Below are positions 53,934 to 62,085 of a stretch of DNA of 64,000 nucleotides, in pieces. Location of the stretch: the NCBI GenBank assembly GCA_944326485.1, contig CALVED010000003.1, forward strand, positions 62,001 to 126,000. Reading direction: 5' to 3'. Below the pieces are notes generated by a model. It did not search any database, had not been told where the DNA came from, and saw only the letters and a program-made list of their open reading frames with translations. Every line of letters begins with the position of its first letter. Positions within the stretch are counted from its first letter, which is position 1. Origin of the DNA: Candidatus Gastranaerophilales bacterium (GTDB taxonomy: Bacteria > Cyanobacteriota > Vampirovibrionia > Gastranaerophilales > Gastranaerophilaceae). The position numbers and the translations under genes were made by a program.

Positions 53934-54929
53934 GTGGAAAAATTTGAAAGTTGCAGCTACATAGAACACGGAATGGTACTTGATTCTTGTAATACTATAA
54001 GATTTTGTAATAATTTCAATCCAAGATATGGCGGTAGACCAATAATTTATGAAAACTATCACGGTGAAAAAATTAATTGGGAAGAATTTTTCAATATAAA
54101 AAAAGAATTAAGAGAAAAATTTAGACAAAACACATGTCCTGAACTTTGTAAGGAATGTGTAAATATTGCATATAAAGAGTGGGATAATGGTGATTACATT
54201 GATTATTTATTACTAACCCCTTGGGTTCCTTGTAATTCTAATTGTATATATTGTGATGCGCCAAGAGATAAATATGTTCTAGAAAATACAAAACCATATA
54301 AAGTTTTGCCTTTAATAAAAGATATGATAAAAAATAACATATTAAAGAAAGATGGAACAATTGATTTTGCTGGTGGTGAACCTACTATATATAGTGAGTT
54401 TGAATCACTATTAAAAGAATTTATAGATAATGATTTTAAGAAAATCATCATACACACTAATGCCATTAAAAGAAGTAATTCTATAATAAAAGGGTTAAAA
54501 AAAGGAGTAATAAGAGTATTAGTATCAATAGATGCAGGTACACAAGAAACACATAAAAAAGTAAAACAAGTCAATTCTTACAAAGAAGTCTGGAAGAATT
54601 TAAAAGAATATGCAAAAAATCAACCTAAAGACGCTGATTATGTAAAAGCAAAATATATCATTGTGCCAGGATATAATGATAGCGAAGAAGAAATTTTGAT
54701 TTGGCTAAAAAAATGTAAGGAAATAGGAATAAAAAGTGTTGTTCTAAATCTAGATTTTAGATGGATTATGAATAATGTAAATAATGATTTAATTCCAATA
54801 TATAATCTAATGCAATTTACATTAAATAGTTCAAAAGAAATAGGTTTAAAATGTGAGTTGTATGGACAAATTTTTCAGGTAAAATGTGAAGTAGAACACT
54901 CCAGGGAAGAAAATATAGCTGGATTTTAA
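53934..54929 (+). CDS. Radical SAM protein with N-terminal SPASM-like module (3)
   Basis: A 331-residue paralogue starting with GTG behind GAGGG. Radical SAM cysteines C100-x3-C104-x2-C107 (PCNSNCIYC), then FAGGEPT. The N-terminal module differs: C7, C19, C25, and C68-x3-C72-x2-C75 (CPELCKEC) in place of CC and CEGC. This suggests altered auxiliary-cluster ligation or function. It follows gene 2 by 10 bp and is 1 bp from the dehydrogenase gene. Confidence 0.78.
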   Translation: MEKFESCSYIEHGMVLDSCNTIRFCNNFNPRYGGRPIIYENYHGEKINWEEFFNIKKELREKFRQNTCPELCKECVNIAYKEWDNGDYIDYLLLTPWVPCNSNCIYCDAPRDKYVLENTKPYKVLPLIKDMIKNNILKKDGTIDFAGGEPTIYSEFESLLKEFIDNDFKKIIIHTNAIKRSNSIIKGLKKGVIRVLVSIDAGTQETHKKVKQVNSYKEVWKNLKEYAKNQPKDADYVKAKYIIVPGYNDSEEEILIWLKKCKEIGIKSVVLNLDFRWIMNNVNNDLIPIYNLMQFTLNSSKEIGLKCELYGQIFQVKCEVEHSREENIAGF

Positions 54930-54930
54930 T

Positions 54931-55911
54931 ATGAGAATAATAATATTTGAAAAAAGAGATTATGAAGAAAAAATAATAACTGAATATGCAAAAAGAAAAG
55001 ATATAGAAATTATATCGACAACAGAAATTTTAAATGAAAAAAATATTGATTTATGCAAGAATGCAGATGCAATATCAATTCTTGGTTATAGTATATTAAG
55101 AAAAGATTTACTAAATAAAATTAAGAACATTGGTGTTAAATACATCTCGACAAGAACTATAGGTTATAACCATATAGATGTAAAATATGCAAAAGAAATT
55201 GGATTAAAAGTAAGTAATGTATCTTATGCTCCAAATGGAGTTGCAGATTTTACCGTAATGCTAATGCTTATAGCAATAAGAAAATATAAACCGGCAATGT
55301 GGCGTCAAAATGTAAATGATTACACTTTAAATGGTCTAATGGGAAAAGAGATGAGGCATTTAACTGTTGGAATTTTAGGTACCGGTAGAATTGGATCAAC
55401 TGTAATTAAAAATTTGTCAGGATTTGGTTGTAAAATACTTGCATTTGATAATTATCAAAATGATAATATAAAAAATATAGTGCAATATACCAGTTTTGAA
55501 GAATTACTTAATGAATCTGATATTATTTCAATCCATATGCCACTTACAGAAGAAAATAAAGAAATAATAAATAAACAAAATATATCAAAAATGAAAGACG
55601 GCATAATTTTAATAAATACAGCTCGAGGAGAATTAATGAATATTCCTGATATTATAGAAGGAATAGAAACAAAGAAAATAGGAGCTATTGCACTTGATGT
55701 ATTTGAAAATGAAGATACAATATATCACCATTCTTTTTCAACAGATATAATAAAAAACAGAGATATGGCATATTTAAGACAATTTCCAAACGTAATTTTA
55801 ACCCAACATATGGCTTTCTTTACAGACTCAGCAGTAGAAGAAATGATTACTAACAGCCTAAAATGCTTAATTAACTTTAATAGTAACGGAACTTGTCCAA
55901 ACGAATTATAA
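54931..55911 (+). CDS. D-2-hydroxyacid dehydrogenase (D-lactate dehydrogenase/VanH type)
   Basis: A 326-residue NAD-dependent dehydrogenase. The fold has GILGTGRIGSTVI (GxGxxG), catalytic Arg in NTARGEL, Glu in DVFENED, and His in LTQHMAFFTDSAVEEM. RTIGYNHIDVKYAKEIG and SYAPNGVADFTV match the D-lactate dehydrogenase/VanH branch, which reduces pyruvate or other 2-keto acids. One base after the third radical SAM gene, so it is the fourth gene of that operon. It may supply or reduce the 2-hydroxy acid made or used by that operon, or simply be fermentative. Confidence 0.85.
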   Translation: MRIIIFEKRDYEEKIITEYAKRKDIEIISTTEILNEKNIDLCKNADAISILGYSILRKDLLNKIKNIGVKYISTRTIGYNHIDVKYAKEIGLKVSNVSYAPNGVADFTVMLMLIAIRKYKPAMWRQNVNDYTLNGLMGKEMRHLTVGILGTGRIGSTVIKNLSGFGCKILAFDNYQNDNIKNIVQYTSFEELLNESDIISIHMPLTEENKEIINKQNISKMKDGIILINTARGELMNIPDIIEGIETKKIGAIALDVFENEDTIYHHSFSTDIIKNRDMAYLRQFPNVILTQHMAFFTDSAVEEMITNSLKCLINFNSNGTCPNEL

Positions 55912-55912
55912 C

Positions 55913-56791
55913 TTACAAACTCAATTTATCTGCTAATGCAGGAGCAATAATGTTCCATACTTCTTCAGTCGGATGCGGATCTGTTGAAGATAATTGGTAC
56001 CTTGAATTAAAGAAATTAATTCCAGTAATTTCTTGTGTTTGTAAAATAATAAAACCATTTTTTTCTAATTTAGATAAGTCGAGCCCAAAATTATTTTTAT
56101 CTCCAAATATTAATATTACAAATTTAATATTAGGATACTGTTTTTTTATTTCCTTATTCATTTGTAAAAAATATGCATTAACATATCTATTATGCCTTTT
56201 ATAGTCTTTGTATAAGAGATTATTAAAAATAAGATTATTAAAGAAATAAAAAGTATAGAACTGCCTATAGAATGGAAAATAATCATATTTTAAGGTAAGA
56301 TTGTCATATTTATCAATTTTATATATAGGGTAACCAACAAAATCTCCCATACAAACATTGGTATATAGCCTTCTAATATGATCACTCATCATAACATAAA
56401 TAACATATTGCGGATTTTTTATAGAATTATCATAAATTTTATTTTGTAATATAAAAAGAGCATTTTGCAAACCTTTCCCTTGAACAGCATAATTATATAC
56501 AGGAACATTTGCATATTGAGATAACTTAAAGCCTAAAGTTTGTTCATCTTTTAAAGCCCAACCGTATGCAAAAGAACAACCTAAAATTATAATTGGCTGC
56601 TTTGTACTATTAAGACCTGAAGGTTTTCTAAACCTTTCAGGTCTTAATAAATTAATATATGGAAGTTTTCCAATATGATATTTATCGTTAGGGGCTTTTC
56701 TTTTATTATCAATAACTAAAAAAACTTCAAATACACATAATAATAAAAATAATATTAAAATATTAAAAAATATTATTTTTAATACACGCAT
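55913..56791 (-). CDS. SGNH-hydrolase-like membrane protein
   Basis: A 292-residue protein with one N-terminal membrane helix (about 6-27). A nucleophile elbow, GCSFAYG (Ser73), and a terminal D271-x-H273 pair (STDPHPTEEVWN) fit the SGNH/GDSL hydrolase triad. The substrate is unknown; such membrane-anchored enzymes often trim acyl groups from surface glycans. It ends 1 bp from the convergent dehydrogenase gene and is 3 bp from the Bax-inhibitor-like gene on the same strand. Confidence 0.7.
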   Translation of the reverse strand: MRVLKIIFFNILILFLLLCVFEVFLVIDNKRKAPNDKYHIGKLPYINLLRPERFRKPSGLNSTKQPIIILGCSFAYGWALKDEQTLGFKLSQYANVPVYNYAVQGKGLQNALFILQNKIYDNSIKNPQYVIYVMMSDHIRRLYTNVCMGDFVGYPIYKIDKYDNLTLKYDYFPFYRQFYTFYFFNNLIFNNLLYKDYKRHNRYVNAYFLQMNKEIKKQYPNIKFVILIFGDKNNFGLDLSKLEKNGFIILQTQEITGINFFNSRYQLSSTDPHPTEEVWNIIAPALADKLSL

Positions 56792-56794
56792 ATA

Positions 56795-57529
56795 TTATCT
56801 GTCTCTTAATTTAGACAACAATCTTAATATTTCAATGTAAAGCCACAAAATTGTAACAAGAAGTCCAAAAGCACCATACCACTCAAAAGAAGATGGAAGT
56901 GGAGTTTGTACACCTCTTTCAATAAAATCAAAATCAATAATTAAGTTTAAAGCAGCAATAACTGCAATAACAACATTTACAACAATAGAAAGTATTGAAC
57001 TAGAATAGAAATAAGGTGGTAATACACCAAAAAATGACATAATAAAAGAAACAATATAAAAAATCATAATAGCTAATGTTGCAATAAAAATAACTGCTTT
57101 AAATTTTTCAGTTGCCTTTATAGCACCTATTTTGAATAACATAGCCATCGAAAATACAGCAATTAAAGTCATAGAAATAGCTTGAATAACAATACCAGGA
57201 TATACTTTTTCAAAGAAACAAGAAATACCGGATAGAACAGCACCTTGAGAAAAAGCATATACAGGAGCAAGATATTTAGTTAAATCTGTTTTAAAAGCGA
57301 TAATAATAGCACATATAAAACCAACTATTATTCCGGCAGTCATAATCATATTTACAAAATCATAATGCTGAAGTGAGAACTGATAGAAAACAGCAGCAGC
57401 TCCAATAATCATAATTAATGAAAGAATTAGAAGTTTATTCATTGTTCCTGAAATACTCATAGGTCTTTCAGTTAATGCATAAGTTTGCTCTAATACATTA
57501 TCTCTTAATATAGGATTTGAACTTTTCAT
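56795..57529 (-). CDS. Bax inhibitor-1/YccA-family membrane protein
   Basis: A 244-residue membrane protein with about seven helices, ending FEWYGAFGLLVTILWLYIEILRLLS. The pattern (PVYAFSQGAVLSGIS, then ILRLL at the end) fits the bacterial BaxI_1/YccA family, linked to calcium leak and membrane proteostasis. The start is ATG 57529 because GGAGGT lies 4 nt upstream; an in-frame start 22 codons earlier is unsupported. Divergent to eno. Confidence 0.85.
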   Translation of the reverse strand: MKSSNPILRDNVLEQTYALTERPMSISGTMNKLLILSLIMIIGAAAVFYQFSLQHYDFVNMIMTAGIIVGFICAIIIAFKTDLTKYLAPVYAFSQGAVLSGISCFFEKVYPGIVIQAISMTLIAVFSMAMLFKIGAIKATEKFKAVIFIATLAIMIFYIVSFIMSFFGVLPPYFYSSSILSIVVNVVIAVIAALNLIIDFDFIERGVQTPLPSSFEWYGAFGLLVTILWLYIEILRLLSKLRDR

Positions 57530-57615
57530 ATTACCTCCACAAATATATACATGTAGATTATACCATATTATAAAAATACGTGAGATTGTTTTCATAAAAC
57601 GAAAGGATAATTAAA

Positions 57616-58860
57616 ATGGAAACAACAATTGAAAACATAGTCTCAAGACAAATAATTGATTCTAGAGGAACACCAACACTAGAAACAGATATTATACTAA
57701 ATGACGGTACCATTGGGAGATGCAGCATACCATCAGGAGCTTCAACCGGAAAATACGAAGCAATTGAATTAAGAGATAATGATGAAAAAAATTATTTTGG
57801 GAAAAGCATATTTAAAGCCATTAACAATATAGAGAAAGTAATTAAACCTTTACTAATTGGAAAAAACATATATAACCAAAGAGAAATCGATTATTTGATG
57901 ATAGAAAAAGATGGAACAAGTAATAAAAAAAATCTTGGTGCAAATGCAATATTAAGTGTATCTTTGGCTGCAGCAAGAGCTGCAGCAATAAGCAGAAAAA
58001 TGCCACTATATGAATACATTGGCGGAATATATGGTCATGAATTACCAATACCAATGATGAACATTATAAATGGCGGAGCACATGCAAATAATAAACTGGA
58101 TATACAAGAATTTATGATACAACCTATAAAAAGTTGCAGCATCAAAGAAAGTTTAAAAATTGGTATTGAAATTTTTCATGAACTAAAAAGAATATTAGAT
58201 AAAAACGGTTATTCAACAACAGTAGGAGATGAAGGAGGTTTTGCACCAAATCTTAATTCTAATACTGAAGCTTTAGATATTATAATTGAAGCAATAAAAA
58301 GAACCGGATATACAACAGATGAAATTAAAATATGTCTTGATATTGCAGCATCAGAACTATTTCAAAACGGTAAATATATACTGATCGGAGAAAACAAAGA
58401 ATTTACAAGTGACGAAATGATAGAATACATTTCAAAATTAATAAATAACTACCCAATAATTTCAATAGAAGATTGTCTGGATCAAGATGATAAATCAGGA
58501 TGGGAAAAAATAACAAAAGATCTTAGCGAAAAATGCCAACTTGTAGGAGATGACTTATTTGTAACAAACTACAAAAGATTAGAAAATGGAATAAAAAATA
58601 AAATAGCTAATGCCATATTAATAAAACCGAATCAAACAGGTACATTAACAGAAACACTTGATACGATACTTTTAGCAGAACAAAATAATTATAAAACAAT
58701 AATATCTCACCGATCAGGAGAAACTGAAGATACTTTTATTGCTGATTTATCAGTAGCAGTTAACTCAGGGCAAATAAAAACAGGATCACTATCAAGAAGT
58801 GAAAGAACATCAAAATACAATCAATTGATACGAATAGAAGAAACATTATATAAATATTAA
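57616..58860 (+). CDS. eno: Enolase
   Basis: A 414-residue enolase, which interconverts 2-phosphoglycerate and phosphoenolpyruvate. SGASTGKYEAIELRD (loop), GDEGGFAPNL (catalytic Glu region), SIEDCLDQDD (Mg ligand Asp/Glu) and LIKPNQTGTLTETL (catalytic Lys) are intact, as is SHRSGETED. Slightly shorter than the usual ~430 residues because the C-terminal tail is trimmed. GAAAGG precedes the ATG. Confidence 0.96.
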   Translation: METTIENIVSRQIIDSRGTPTLETDIILNDGTIGRCSIPSGASTGKYEAIELRDNDEKNYFGKSIFKAINNIEKVIKPLLIGKNIYNQREIDYLMIEKDGTSNKKNLGANAILSVSLAAARAAAISRKMPLYEYIGGIYGHELPIPMMNIINGGAHANNKLDIQEFMIQPIKSCSIKESLKIGIEIFHELKRILDKNGYSTTVGDEGGFAPNLNSNTEALDIIIEAIKRTGYTTDEIKICLDIAASELFQNGKYILIGENKEFTSDEMIEYISKLINNYPIISIEDCLDQDDKSGWEKITKDLSEKCQLVGDDLFVTNYKRLENGIKNKIANAILIKPNQTGTLTETLDTILLAEQNNYKTIISHRSGETEDTFIADLSVAVNSGQIKTGSLSRSERTSKYNQLIRIEETLYKY

Positions 58861-58862
58861 AT

Positions 58863-58891
58863 TTGCAAGAAAGTAATTTTTATTTTAAAAT
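58863..58891 (+). promoter_or_regulatory. Promoter of the SRP RNA gene
   Basis: TTGCAA and TAAAAT are separated by exactly 17 bp. The predicted start, 7 bp after the -10 box, coincides with G58898 where the RNA helix begins. Confidence 0.65.
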
Positions 58892-58897
58892 AATATA

Positions 58898-59154
58898 GCC
58901 GTGCTCCACGGGGACATTGCGGATCTCTTGACCCGAACGCACAGCGGGGTGCAGAGCCTACTGTGAGGCACTTGTGAATACGGCAGAGTTTATCTTTATT
59001 GATGATAGCAAAAGTATTTATGGCATAGTCCATCGAACCGTGTCAGGATGGGAACATAGCAGCACTAAGATGTAAACTGTGGGTGTATTTATTTTTGAAG
59101 GAGATAAAAATAAACAAAACTTTATTTATAAATGTCGATAGGTAGTGGCACGGC
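58898..59154 (+). ncRNA. ffs: Signal recognition particle RNA, large bacterial type with Alu domain
   Basis: About 257 nt. The ends pair (GCCGTGC / GCACGGC). The 5' part, CCGTGCTCCACGGGGACATT, matches the Bacillus-type Alu domain start by eye, and the 3' end AATGTCGATAGG..GCACGGC matches its closing strand. The apex holds the conserved SRP54-binding loop: GTGTCAGGATGGGAACAT followed by AGCAGCACTAAG, a GGAA tetraloop with stem ATG/CAT and the CAGG/AGCAG internal loop. It guides co-translational export with Ffh. Flanked by a promoter and terminator. Confidence 0.93.
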
Positions 59155-59188
59155 AAAATTGAGAGTTCTCACAAGAATTCTCAATTTT
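59155..59188. terminator. Terminator of the SRP RNA and of the minus-strand TPR gene
   Basis: AAAATTGAGAGTTCT and AGAATTCTCAATTTT form a 15-bp stem (one G-U) with a 4-nt loop. T runs on both strands allow it to act in both directions; the TPR gene stop (59181) lies within it. Confidence 0.85.
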
Positions 59189-60107
59189 TATTTTCTTCAG
59201 CTACTTGGAGTTCCTTTTGAACTTCTTCTATATCACCGGAAAAAGTTACTTGCTTATTTATTGTATATTTTAAATACTTAATATAATTAATTCTACTTTT
59301 TAATTCTTTATATACTTTTGCAAGCAAATAACACATATCTGCATCTTGAGGTAAATCATGAATAGCTTGTCTTAAAACTCTTTCGGCTAATGAATATTTT
59401 TTATGTTTTGAATATACCTTAATTAATAATTTTATAGCTTCTTTATCTAAAGGATTAGTTTTTATAGTTTTTTCTAATAATGAAATAGCAGTATTATCAT
59501 CACCTTTTTCTAAATATATTAAGGCTAAATTATAATATGCCCAACTATAATCAGAATTTTGTTCTAAAACTTTATTATACCAATCAATTGCCAAATCAAT
59601 TTTTCCGATAGCATTATATTCATAAGCCAAATAAAACTTTGCAATAATATCTTCATTATTAAGCTGAATTGCTTTTGTTAAATTTTCAATAGCTTTTTCA
59701 TGAATTCTTTTTTTAGAATATATTTCACCTAAATGAAAATAAGAATTGGCATCGTTTTTATCCTTCTGTATAACAAGAGTAAACAAATTTTCAGCATCAT
59801 TATAATTTTTGACAGTAACATAAACATTTGCGAGATTATACATAATATCAGTATCATCTGGTGTTATATCTAATGCCTTAACATATGCGGAAATTGCTTT
59901 ATCATAGTATTTCAGCTTTTCTAAAATTATGCCAATGTTATATAAAATTTTAGAATTATTTGGAAATTGTTCATTTAGAAAAATAAAATTTTTTAATGCT
60001 TCCTCATTTTCACCAATATCAGAAAGCCTGACGGCATATTCTTCTAAAAGGTTATAATCATTAGGATTTTGTTTTAATTTTTCTTGTAATAATTTAAGGT
60101 CATCCAT
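59181..60107 (-). CDS. TPR repeat protein
   Basis: A 308-residue protein of about eight tetratricopeptide repeats (for example LYNIGIILEKLKYYDKAISA, SWAYYNLALIYLEKGDDNTA) with a short charged C-terminal tail. No signal peptide or catalytic domain. Last gene of a compact minus-strand operon with nnrD, trmL and a phosphatidyltransferase gene. Partner unknown. Confidence 0.85.
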   Translation of the reverse strand: MDDLKLLQEKLKQNPNDYNLLEEYAVRLSDIGENEEALKNFIFLNEQFPNNSKILYNIGIILEKLKYYDKAISAYVKALDITPDDTDIMYNLANVYVTVKNYNDAENLFTLVIQKDKNDANSYFHLGEIYSKKRIHEKAIENLTKAIQLNNEDIIAKFYLAYEYNAIGKIDLAIDWYNKVLEQNSDYSWAYYNLALIYLEKGDDNTAISLLEKTIKTNPLDKEAIKLLIKVYSKHKKYSLAERVLRQAIHDLPQDADMCYLLAKVYKELKSRINYIKYLKYTINKQVTFSGDIEEVQKELQVAEENKN

Positions 60108-60118
60108 TAGAATAATAC

Positions 60119-60988
60119 TTACTCCACAGTAATTATTTCTCTTAATGCAAAAGGAATATAGTCAATAACATCAGACGCAAGCACAGAATATTCTGTCATA
60201 TCTGATGAAGCAATATCACCGGCTAATCCATGAATAAATACACCAGCTAAAGCAGCATCGAGAGGAGAAAGTTTTTGTGCAGATAAACCAGCAATAATTC
60301 CAGTAAGGACATCACCTGTTCCAGCCTTAGCTAAAGCAGAATTACCACTCTGATTAATATATATTTTTTCTCCATTTGTTACTATTGTTTGATTTCCCTT
60401 TAACACCGTAATACATTCATAAGTCTGAGAGGTTATTCTAGCATATTTTTCTCTATTGTCATTTATTTCCGCAACACTAACATTAAGTAGTCTCGAAAGT
60501 TCTTTAGGATGAGGTGTAATTATTGCATTTTTTAAATATATATCACTCTTATTCATAGCAATTATATTAATGCCATCAGCATCAATAACAAGTCTTTGCC
60601 TTTCTGATATTTGCGGAAGTAAATTAAGTATAAAGTTTTTAGTCGTATCATTTGTTGTAATTCCACAACCTAAAGAAATTACATTATATGTTGATAAGTC
60701 TTTAATTTTATTATTTGAATCAATACAACCTGTAGAACTAGAATTTAAAGAAATATATGTAATTTCAGGCGCCATAGAAGAAACAATACTAATTAACTGA
60801 GGTATACAAGCAAGCGAGACATATCCTGCCCCAATTCGTAATGCAGATATAGAAGAAAGAAATGCAGCTCCAGGATAAAAAGCTGAACCTGCTATATTTA
60901 AAACTCTACCAAATGTGGATTTATTTGAATTCTGAATTCTTTTTGGTAGGAGTGAATTTATCAGTTTTTTATTAATTATATTAGCCAT
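60119..60988 (-). CDS. nnrD: ADP-dependent NAD(P)H-hydrate dehydratase
   Basis: A 289-residue ribokinase-like repair enzyme (NnrD/YjeF C-terminal domain) that restores damaged NAD(P)H hydrates. ADGINII, ITPHPKELSRLL, LKGNQTIV and AGTGDVLTGIIAGL are diagnostic. The N-terminal NnrE epimerase domain found in E. coli YjeF is absent. The start overlaps trmL by 8 bp. Confidence 0.93.
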   Translation of the reverse strand: MANIINKKLINSLLPKRIQNSNKSTFGRVLNIAGSAFYPGAAFLSSISALRIGAGYVSLACIPQLISIVSSMAPEITYISLNSSSTGCIDSNNKIKDLSTYNVISLGCGITTNDTTKNFILNLLPQISERQRLVIDADGINIIAMNKSDIYLKNAIITPHPKELSRLLNVSVAEINDNREKYARITSQTYECITVLKGNQTIVTNGEKIYINQSGNSALAKAGTGDVLTGIIAGLSAQKLSPLDAALAGVFIHGLAGDIASSDMTEYSVLASDVIDYIPFALREIITVE

Positions 60989-61442
60989 TTTGTCTTATTG
61001 CCTCATATATAACAATTGCCACAGAATTAGAAAGATTTAAACTCCTTTGACCGTCCAACATAGGAATAGTAACGGCTGATTTTTCATTTTCCTTTAATAA
61101 TTTTTCTGGTAATCCTCTTGTTTCAGGTCCGAAAACAAAAAAGTCACCATCTTTATATGAAAAATCTGTATAAATATTTTTTGATTTAGTAGTAAGATAA
61201 TAGAATTTAGAATTTGGGAAATCTGACATTAGATTATTTAAATTACTATATTGAGTTATTTCAACACTATTCCAATAATCTAATCCGGCTCTTTTTAAAT
61301 ACTTATCAGATAAAGAAAATCCTAATTTTCCGACTAAAAATAACCTCGCACCACAACAAGCACAAAGCCTTGCAATATTTCCGGTATTTTGAGGTATTTC
61401 TGGTTCATATAATACTATATTAAAACGACTATTAATCTTCAT
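60981..61442 (-). CDS. trmL: tRNA (cytidine/uridine-34 2'-O)-methyltransferase
   Basis: A 153-residue SPOUT enzyme of the TrmL family. IVLYEPEIPQNTGNIARLC is the N-terminal signature, with VFGPETRGLP and the knot motif IPMLDGQRSLNLSNSVAI at the C-terminus. It methylates the wobble ribose of certain leucine tRNAs. Full length; overlaps the phosphatidyltransferase gene by 11 bp. Confidence 0.94.
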   Translation of the reverse strand: MKINSRFNIVLYEPEIPQNTGNIARLCACCGARLFLVGKLGFSLSDKYLKRAGLDYWNSVEITQYSNLNNLMSDFPNSKFYYLTTKSKNIYTDFSYKDGDFFVFGPETRGLPEKLLKENEKSAVTIPMLDGQRSLNLSNSVAIVIYEAIRQNG

Positions 61443-62067
61443 CTAAATATCTTTTACTTTCAAAAATAACAGGAAGACCTCTAATTACACACATAGCAAC
61501 AGTAATATAAACTAATACATTTGCAGTTTTAATTAAGTATGGTTGAATACTACTATAAAGAACAAATTGGTCTACAGTCATACAATCATAAAATTCTAGA
61601 TTTGGTATATAAGCAATAATTAGCATTAAAAATACTAAAGTCTTTGCAACACCATATATCGCTCTTGAAAATCTTGATGCTGTTAAGAAGTGACAAAATT
61701 TATTCTTCATCATTGAAGATTCTCCAAAAGCAGTATATCCCTTAGAAAGAGCTATACTTCTCAACCCATCTGTAATAATACCACGAGTAACAACAACCAT
61801 AGGAACCCAAACTCCAACAGTACCTATTACAGCAAAAGCAATCCAATATAAATTTTCAACAACTCTGTCTCCTAAAATATCAAAAACAGAACCAAACTTA
61901 GATTGCTCATTTAACTTTCTTGCAACATAACCATCTAAACCATCTAAAACAATAACAAATAAAGTTAAAAATATAGCAGTAATACTTAAAGCAGGACTGC
62001 CCGTAAAAAGAAACTCGATTGCAATTACAGCAAGAATCATTCTTAATATTGTTAACAAATTAGCCAT
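61432..62067 (-). CDS. CDP-alcohol phosphatidyltransferase
   Basis: A 211-residue membrane enzyme of the CDP-alcohol family with about six helices. The full catalytic motif D-G-x2-A-R-x8-G-x3-D-x3-D lies in LDGLDGYVARKL followed by GSVFDILGD. PgsA (phosphatidylglycerophosphate synthase) is the likeliest identity from N-terminal NLLTILRMILA and length, but the alcohol substrate is not set by the motif. Inner-membrane phospholipid synthesis. Confidence 0.85.
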   Translation of the reverse strand: MANLLTILRMILAVIAIEFLFTGSPALSITAIFLTLFVIVLDGLDGYVARKLNEQSKFGSVFDILGDRVVENLYWIAFAVIGTVGVWVPMVVVTRGIITDGLRSIALSKGYTAFGESSMMKNKFCHFLTASRFSRAIYGVAKTLVFLMLIIAYIPNLEFYDCMTVDQFVLYSSIQPYLIKTANVLVYITVAMCVIRGLPVIFESKRYLDED

Positions 62068-62085
62068 TATTATCCCCTATACTAA

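Noticed and set aside
50467-54929. The 27-aa ORF as a precursor peptide for the radical-SAM enzymes (RiPP system)
   Set aside because: A terminator at 51888 and a 1.3-kb unrelated gene separate them, and no recognition element or core peptide pattern is evident. Possible but unsupported.
42724-55911. VanH-like dehydrogenase and Ddl as a D-Ala-D-Lac (vancomycin-resistance-like) system
   Set aside because: The ligase keeps WYDYEAKY, typical of D-Ala-D-Ala enzymes, the two genes are 11 kb apart, and no VanX or VanA homologue is present.
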